19,252 nucleotides of DNA from an uncultured Bacilli bacterium (GTDB lineage: Bacteria > Bacillota_I > Bacilli_A > RF39 > UBA660), in assembly GCA_948629335.1 (NCBI GenBank), contig CAPHZB010000025.1:1-19252 (forward strand), in the 5' to 3' direction. Below, in pieces: positions 15,270 to 19,252 of this stretch. How positions within the stretch are numbered: the stretch's first letter is position 1; every line of letters starts with the position of its first letter. The notes below the pieces were generated by a model that searched no databases, was not told the DNA's origin, and saw only the letters and a program-made list of their open reading frames with translations. The translations under genes and the position numbers were made by a program.

Positions 15270-15293
15270 AAAAAAAGAAAGAAATTATCTTTC
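15270..15293 (-). terminator. Rho-independent terminator of the rplU-prp-rpmA operon
   Basis: GAAAGA (15277-15282), a five-base loop and TCTTTC (15288-15293) form a 6-bp stem, followed on the minus strand by seven T (15270-15276). The rpmA TAA stop lies in the loop. Confidence 0.75.
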
Positions 15294-15572
15294 CTCGTAA
15301 ACACTTGCTTGTTTTTTATCTCTTCCAAGTCTTTCAAATTTTACATACCCATCTATTTTCGCATAGATTGTATCATCTTTTCCAATACCTACATTTTTTC
15401 CTGGATAAATTTTTGTTCCACGTTGGCGATAGATAATTGAACCACCTGTTACGAATTCACCATCACTTGCTTTCGCTCCAAGGCGTTTTGATTCTGAATC
15501 ACGTCCGTTCTTTGTAGAACCTTGCCCCTTTTTATGGGCAAATAATTGAATCGATAATTCCATGAATTTCAT
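15285..15572 (-). CDS. rpmA: 50S ribosomal protein bL27, with cleavable N-terminal extension
   Basis: The 95-residue product is L27: HKKGQGSTKNGRDSESKRLG, then GSIIYRQRGTKIYPG and a C-terminal FERLGRDKK. The N-terminus is MKFMELSIQLFA before HKKG, which fits the Firmicutes extension removed after (F)FA by the Prp protease before L27 works at the peptidyl-transferase centre; cleavage is expected after A12. The start at 15572 has GGAGG seven bases upstream; an internal ATG at 15563 would also keep the cleavage site. The site AGGAGG overlaps the prp TAG stop, coupling the two genes. Confidence 0.96.
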   Translation of the reverse strand: MKFMELSIQLFAHKKGQGSTKNGRDSESKRLGAKASDGEFVTGGSIIYRQRGTKIYPGKNVGIGKDDTIYAKIDGYVKFERLGRDKKQASVYEER

Positions 15573-15583
15573 AGGTACACCTC

Positions 15584-15889
15584 CTATTCATTAATTTTTA
15601 CATTTCTTGGATATTGTGTTTCTAATTCTTTGAGTAAAGAGATTAAGTTTTCAAGTAGTAAATCCACTACTTTATCATGTTCTTTTACAACAATATAAAC
15701 ATACCCCTCATCTTGATTATAAGTTATACTGTTCTCTTGATACCTTATAATGGCGTTTACTGTTGTAATGACCATTGTGCTTACACTTGCACACACAATA
15801 TCTTTTCCATAAGCAGCATATAAAGAATGTCCTTTAATTTCTAACTTTGAGACTAAGTTTTCATCCTTTGTTATTTTTACTTTAATCAT
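15584..15889 (-). CDS. prp: Ribosomal-processing cysteine protease Prp
   Basis: A 101-residue protein (YsxB family). The catalytic pair is H21 in the motif GHSLYAAYGKDIVCASVS and C33 in the same motif, the classic Prp arrangement. It removes the N-terminal extension of L27, whose gene follows directly. The gene sits between rplU and rpmA, as in most Firmicutes. The ATG at 15889 comes two bases after the rplU stop with no clear Shine-Dalgarno sequence, so its translation probably depends on coupling to rplU, which would keep the protease scarce relative to the ribosomal proteins. Confidence 0.94.
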   Translation of the reverse strand: MIKVKITKDENLVSKLEIKGHSLYAAYGKDIVCASVSTMVITTVNAIIRYQENSITYNQDEGYVYIVVKEHDKVVDLLLENLISLLKELETQYPRNVKINE

Positions 15890-15891
15890 AA

Positions 15892-16194
15892 TTATGCTTT
15901 AATATCTTTGATTTCAACTTTTGTATATGGTTGACGATGTCCTTGTGTTTTACGATATTTTTTCTTTGGATTGTATTTAAAAATACGAATCTTCTTATTC
16001 TTTCCATGTTTTACAACAGTAGCAACAACTTTTGCTCCTTTAACATATGGAGTCCCGACATTTCCATTTGCCATTAAAACATTTTCAAATGTAAAATCGC
16101 TTCCAGCTAAAGCATCTAATTTTTCAACATATAAAACACTACCAACTTCAACATAGTATTGCTTTCCACCAGTTTCAATAACTGCCTTTTTCAT
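15892..16194 (-). CDS. rplU: 50S ribosomal protein bL21
   Basis: The 100-residue product is L21: MKKAVIETGGKQYYVEVGS at the start, VVKHGKNKKIRIFKYNPKKK, and RKTQGHRQPYTKVEI at the end, binding 23S rRNA in the large subunit. A longer frame from 16227 exists, but the ATG at 16194 is chosen because AAAGGAGG lies upstream and the family starts there. It is the first gene of the rplU-prp-rpmA operon and has a structured leader. Confidence 0.97.
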   Translation of the reverse strand: MKKAVIETGGKQYYVEVGSVLYVEKLDALAGSDFTFENVLMANGNVGTPYVKGAKVVATVVKHGKNKKIRIFKYNPKKKYRKTQGHRQPYTKVEIKDIKA

Positions 16195-16286
16195 AAGTTC
16201 TACCTCCTTTAAGTTTCTAAGACTCACTATTAAGGTACATTCGTTTAAACCTTTTCTATGTGGTTGTAGAGTGAGGTTCTACACAG
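16195..16286 (-). ncRNA. L21 leader (ribosomal-protein autoregulatory 5' UTR)
   Basis: Between the promoter and rplU lies a leader of about 92 bases with the pattern AGAACCTCACTCTACAACC, which I recall as typical of Firmicutes L21 leaders. TGTG-TAGA pairs with TCTA-CACA to make a hairpin whose loop carries ACCTC. ACCTC is complementary to GAGGT in the rplU ribosome-binding site, so the loop could mask it. From the family, L21 or another operon product is thought to bind the leader. The assignment rests on pattern and position, not on a covariance search. Confidence 0.6.
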
Positions 16287-16292
16287 TTATAA

Positions 16293-16321
16293 ATTTTAGC
16301 ACAAAAAAAGGGAGAAATCAA
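16293..16321 (-). promoter_or_regulatory. Vegetative promoter of the rplU operon
   Basis: On the minus strand TTGATT (16316-16321), a 17-base spacer and TAAAAT (16293-16298), with TGC just before the -10 (extended -10). The predicted start near 16286 defines the leader upstream of rplU. Confidence 0.75.
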
Positions 16322-16381
16322 CTCATTTTGCTTATTTTCTCTTTCTCTTTCACGAATTCTAGTTACTATCCATAAACATTT

Positions 16382-16473
16382 TAACGCTTGCATCCCCATA
16401 CAAATGCCCCTTACTTTATCAAACTGTCTTCTTAAATGTACTTTCTGTATCCGTTAGTCTTTAAAAGCAACAT
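16382..16473 (-). pseudogene. Decayed partial copy of the 5' end of the gene at 16623-17855
   Basis: This stretch matches the start of the neighbouring gene in order and orientation. A 17-base exact match, AAATGTACTTTCTGTAT, lies at 16434-16450 and 17823-17839, and TACTTTATCAAA lies at 16412-16423 and 17775-17786, next to further similar bases (GCATCnCCATA). The spacing between the two blocks is 10 bases here and 36 in the gene, so 26 bases have been lost and the frame is broken. In protein terms DTESTFKKT matches YTESTFEET and FDKV matches FDKV. A 33-codon frame with a weak ribosome-binding site (16432-16533, MSRYYNIKRAW...) overlaps it and may be chance. The rest of 16322-16622 shows nothing else. 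Confidence 0.65.
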
Positions 16474-16622
16474 ATATTTTTTGTCTTTTTTTATGATATC
16501 CCATGCTCTTTTAATATTATAATATCTACTCATTTAAAAATCTCCGTTTCTTTTTCCTCCCACAAATTCCGATTTCTATTTTATTTTCCAATAAACCCAA
16601 AAATTCTTTCTTTTTCCTATAT

Positions 16623-17855
16623 TTATGTATCTAAGATAATTCGATTATTTTTCTTGTAATATTGCATTCCTTTCTCTTCTTCCATATCGAAAGAAAATGG
16701 TCTAGTATCCACAAGTATATACTCGTCTTCCTCTAAAGTTATTTTATCAAAGGATAAATCGTTGTGTAAATCAAAGAAAGTTTCTTCATGATTTTCTCTA
16801 GATATATCTCTACGTTGCTTTCGTGACATACTAGAAATCTGCATGAGTTCTTCTCGAATTTTCTTTAAATTATTTGTTTCTATCTTGTTTTCCCAGTTAA
16901 CTCTTTCTAAACGCGAAACATATAAGGTATGATAAAAATCCAAGTTTTTATTTTGCTCTACTGTCGCTTGAAACATAAGATAGTGTTTCAATTGTTCTTG
17001 TGTATATCCCTTTTCTTTCAATTGACAACAATCATATTCTCTTTTTTCTTTCATTTCTTCTAGTATTTTTCCGTCTGTTACTAATAATCCTTCCACCCTA
17101 CGTAGTCTTTCTAACCTCTTGATTTCATCGTATGTTTCTACCATTCCATCAATCGAAATTGCCTCTAGATTATAAAATCCAGAGATGAATAGTAAATCCT
17201 TAGGATTTAAAAAGTCTTGTTTCCTCTTTTTATGTATTTCTATTCTTCGTACTTTAGGTGCAGAAGTTGTTAAAAAAAATCGTTCATAATCTAAAAAAAC
17301 ATTGTGTAATTTTAATACCTCGCAAAATAAATGAAGGGTAGTCTCATTATCATGTAATATATGTGTTTCATTCAAATCAAGAATTCGTCCCGAAAAATCT
17401 TGCAATGCATCTAAAGAAAAAAACGTAGAATGATTATCGCGATAATAGTAGTTTAAGCTTCCAAGTGAAACGTTTTTATCCATAACACATTTTTCTGTCC
17501 CGATAGAAAGAATATCTGGATATGTATTTTTGATTACTTGAAATGCATCTCCACTGATTTTTAAATTATAAATTTGAACAAAACGAACGCAAGAAAAGTC
17601 AGATAGATTGACCATTCTTTCTTCATATCTTTTGTAGCAGGGATGACTGATAAAATAATCATTCACTGCCTTTATATACCAAGATAAATGAATCTCTTCT
17701 TCCTCACAACCAGAATTTGGATGATAGCTTATTTCTGTCCTTGCGTATTTCGCATCTCCATATATCTGTACCCATACTTTATCAAAAGTAAGTTTTCTGA
17801 TAAAATAACATTTTGTTTCCTCAAATGTACTTTCTGTATAATTTGGCAAAAACAT
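16623..17855 (-). CDS. Uncharacterised 410-residue protein
   Basis: I do not recognise this protein. It has no signal peptide or membrane segment. The middle (about 90-260) alternates short strand-like stretches with leucine/isoleucine spacing (for example LKISGDAFQVI, ILSIGTEKCV, ILDLNETHIL, NLEAISIDGMVE), which could be a solenoid of the leucine-rich-repeat type, and the C-terminal 130 residues are charged and helical. The start at 17855 is chosen over a longer frame from 17873 because GGGGGAG lies five bases before it. A decayed copy of its first 35 codons lies downstream, so the gene belongs to a duplicating, lineage-specific set. Function unknown. Confidence 0.8.
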   Translation of the reverse strand: MFLPNYTESTFEETKCYFIRKLTFDKVWVQIYGDAKYARTEISYHPNSGCEEEEIHLSWYIKAVNDYFISHPCYKRYEERMVNLSDFSCVRFVQIYNLKISGDAFQVIKNTYPDILSIGTEKCVMDKNVSLGSLNYYYRDNHSTFFSLDALQDFSGRILDLNETHILHDNETTLHLFCEVLKLHNVFLDYERFFLTTSAPKVRRIEIHKKRKQDFLNPKDLLFISGFYNLEAISIDGMVETYDEIKRLERLRRVEGLLVTDGKILEEMKEKREYDCCQLKEKGYTQEQLKHYLMFQATVEQNKNLDFYHTLYVSRLERVNWENKIETNNLKKIREELMQISSMSRKQRRDISRENHEETFFDLHNDLSFDKITLEEDEYILVDTRPFSFDMEEEKGMQYYKKNNRIILDT

Positions 17856-17948
17856 ACTACTCCCCCTAACCAAATTTCATTTTAAATCGCTGGTTACCCC
17901 ATTAATTAAATTCAAATCAGATAGTAATCTGCATATGATTAGTTTTTC

Positions 17949-18527
17949 CTACTCACCTTTATAGTCAACTAGTAATATTTCTGCTAATTCTAGCCAACTA
18001 TCAACTCGAACAACCCCTAATTTGTCTAATTCTTCTTTTGTTATTGTTTTATTATGATATGCTGTGAATAAGTACTTATCAGAGTCATCACCTATCAAGT
18101 TTTCAATTTTGTCATCAATCCGAATGTCACATCTTACTATACCTTTTGACCCTGTAAAAATATACTTTCTCCTATCCAAAAAGGGAAAATTTTTATTTAG
18201 AAAATTAAACTTATTGCGCATATTATCACCTGCATAATCTGGTACATCTCTCCATATATAATCAGTTGTAATATAAACATCATAATACTTGCAAATCTCT
18301 TCTAGAGTTTCTTTACAATTGTCTACTATATCTACATTATCATATAAATTTTGAGTAACAAAAAATTTAAAAAAATCTTCTTTTTTATCACCTAATAAAT
18401 CTTGTCTATAATAAGTGGTATTTTCTGTTTCCTCTAACTTCTCACCCAAAAATTTCTCTATTAAATTAGATAAACCATGAACTGTTATTACATCATCCAT
18501 ATCTAACATTATTGTTTTCTTATTCAT
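17949..18527 (-). CDS. 5'(3')-deoxyribonucleotidase (NT5C-type HAD phosphatase)
   Basis: A 192-residue HAD-superfamily protein of the cytosolic 5'-nucleotidase C group. Motif I is LDMDDV (8-13) with nucleophile D9 and acid D11; the middle has VYITTDYIWRD as motif II; motifs III and IV are seen as GSKGIVRCDIRIDDKIENL, with the lysine and paired acids. The enzyme would dephosphorylate deoxynucleoside monophosphates. The ATG at 18527 is used rather than the TTG at 18530. It overlaps the 3' end of the upstream MazG-like gene by eight bases, so translation is coupled. Confidence 0.88.
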   Translation of the reverse strand: MNKKTIMLDMDDVITVHGLSNLIEKFLGEKLEETENTTYYRQDLLGDKKEDFFKFFVTQNLYDNVDIVDNCKETLEEICKYYDVYITTDYIWRDVPDYAGDNMRNKFNFLNKNFPFLDRRKYIFTGSKGIVRCDIRIDDKIENLIGDDSDKYLFTAYHNKTITKEELDKLGVVRVDSWLELAEILLVDYKGE

Positions 18528-18828
18528 CAAATATACTCTTCCTGTTATATTTTTCGGAATTTAATTTTTCTTTTAATATAGCACACTTAGTTAAATCGAT
18601 TTCATACATATTAGCAAGACAAATTATATAGTAAAGTACATCGTAAAGTTCTTCCTCTATTGTATCTTTTATATTTTCACTGTTTTCTAATCTCTTATCC
18701 TTTCTAATTACTTTCGCAAGTTCCCCAACTTCTTCACACAATTTATAGAAATACTTATCTATTGCATTATTTTTATGGTCTATTTTTTTTATTGCCTTTT
18801 GAATTTCTCTTAACGTTATTTCACTCAT
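18520..18828 (-). CDS. MazG-like nucleotide pyrophosphohydrolase
   Basis: A 102-residue single-domain protein with the all-alpha NTP pyrophosphohydrolase metal site: EEVGE (32-36) and EELYD (59-63), the ExxE and ExxD pair typical of MazG and its relatives. It would hydrolyse (d)NTPs to (d)NMP and pyrophosphate. Full MazG is about twice as long; single-domain forms occur in bacteria and phages. The ATG at 18828 is preferred to a GTG at 18843, with AGGTG upstream. It overlaps the deoxynucleotidase gene. Confidence 0.83.
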   Translation of the reverse strand: MSEITLREIQKAIKKIDHKNNAIDKYFYKLCEEVGELAKVIRKDKRLENSENIKDTIEEELYDVLYYIICLANMYEIDLTKCAILKEKLNSEKYNRKSIFDE

Positions 18829-18847
18829 ACATTCACACCTCACGATT

Positions 18848-18880
18848 ATTATACACTATTCTTATTTTTTTCATAGTCAA
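18848..18880 (-). promoter_or_regulatory. Possible promoter of the MazG-like/deoxynucleotidase pair
   Basis: On the minus strand a perfect TATAAT (18848-18853) lies about 20 bases before the ATG. TTGACT (18875-18880) is upstream but 21 bases away, longer than usual, so the -35 is uncertain. Confidence 0.4.
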
Positions 18881-18928
18881 ACCACCATAATTTTTTCTTT
18901 ACCAACGAAAGACAGAAGAAGAATTTAA

Positions 18929-19252
18929 AATATAATACACGACCTACAACAAATTTATGATAACAATCTAAATGAAAGTGAAATTCTCATTTTTGATTAT
19001 CTATTCAAAATCAAGGTAAAAGGATTTAAAGAGGAATTGTCCCTCATAGGCCACAAAAGCAACAGTTCTATATTTATAAAAATACTTTGGAACAAATAAA
19101 ACGCCAATTTTCTATTTCTCCTTTTTCCGTAAATGCAATACCTAGTCCAACCCCACTAAATGGAAAAGAAGATACTGTTATTTATACTAAAAAAAGAGAG
19201 GCATGTGTAGAGTTTGTGGGTAGGATTATGGGGCATGAAATAAAAAATCAAA
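18929..19252 (+). pseudogene. Frameshifted plus-strand coding remnant, running off the right edge
   Basis: From 18929 to 19096 one plus-strand frame is open for 56 codons (for example DLQQIYDNNLNESEILIFDY, then KGFKEELSLIGH). A second frame, open from 19030 to the window end (74 codons), continues with protein-like sequence: QKQQFYIYKNTLEQIKRQFS, PTPLNGKEDTVIYTKKREA and VEFVGRIMGHEIKNQ. Their overlap near 19040 suggests one gene interrupted by a frameshift. There is no start codon with a ribosome-binding site. I recognise no family. It could equally be an unusual gene whose start is elsewhere, or a sequencing error. Confidence 0.35.

Noticed and set aside
17880..17948. Terminator after the deoxynucleotidase (CAGAT-TACT-ATCTG stem)
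   Set aside because: The stem is five pairs and no T tract follows, so it is too weak to call.
1..19252. CRISPR arrays, tRNA or rRNA genes, and TGA-as-tryptophan code
   Set aside because: No regularly spaced repeats or cloverleaf/rRNA-like stretches were seen, and TGA ends rsmE while tryptophans are encoded by TGG.

Overview
The window looks like a chromosomal segment of a low-GC, spore-forming Firmicute, most likely of class Bacilli. Three points support this: a clear spore-coat morphogenetic gene (cotE) behind a sporulation-type promoter, the rplU-prp-rpmA operon with the N-terminally extended, processed L27 found in Firmicutes, and TGA used as a stop (for example in rsmE), so this is not the Mycoplasma code. 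Assignment below class level is not possible by eye. Almost every gene is on the minus strand; cotE and a decayed frame at the right edge are the plus-strand exceptions.

Left part (1-7067). A pilin-like protein runs off the left edge behind a near-consensus vegetative promoter and faces away from cotE. cotE (481-1050) converges on a five-gene minus-strand operon: dGTPase-like HD hydrolase, rsmE, a bitopic acidic membrane protein, mtaB and a second membrane-anchored unknown. rsmE-mtaB is a conserved Firmicutes pair. A cytosolic SIMPL-domain protein with its own terminator lies upstream of the operon.

Accessory block (7148-11224). Seven closely spaced minus-strand reading frames (gaps of 1-40 bases, most with strong Shine-Dalgarno sites) encode a SAM methyltransferase, an unusual phosphoribosyltransferase, a VOC/glyoxalase-fold protein, a YbaK-type editing protein, a HhH-GPD DNA glycosylase with an iron-sulfur motif, a free-standing NIF3/YqfO-type domain and a headless 3' gene fragment. 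It is visibly AT-richer than the flanks. Just upstream of the broken head lies a 104-bp element with imperfect inverted ends and a perfect 8-bp flanking direct repeat, which looks like a MITE. The block therefore looks like acquired DNA whose promoter-proximal end has been lost.

Housekeeping block (11265-16321). In transcription order: the rplU leader and promoter, rplU, prp, rpmA with a terminator, then obg, rarA and truB. These cover ribosome assembly, replication rescue and tRNA pseudouridylation.

Right part (16382-19252). A 410-residue protein of unknown function has a decayed partial copy of its own 5' end just downstream. Beyond it, a MazG-like pyrophosphohydrolase gene overlaps a 5'-deoxynucleotidase gene; together they could take dNTPs to deoxynucleosides. 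The right edge holds a plus-strand reading frame broken by at least one frameshift. No tRNA, rRNA, CRISPR array or complete insertion sequence was seen.
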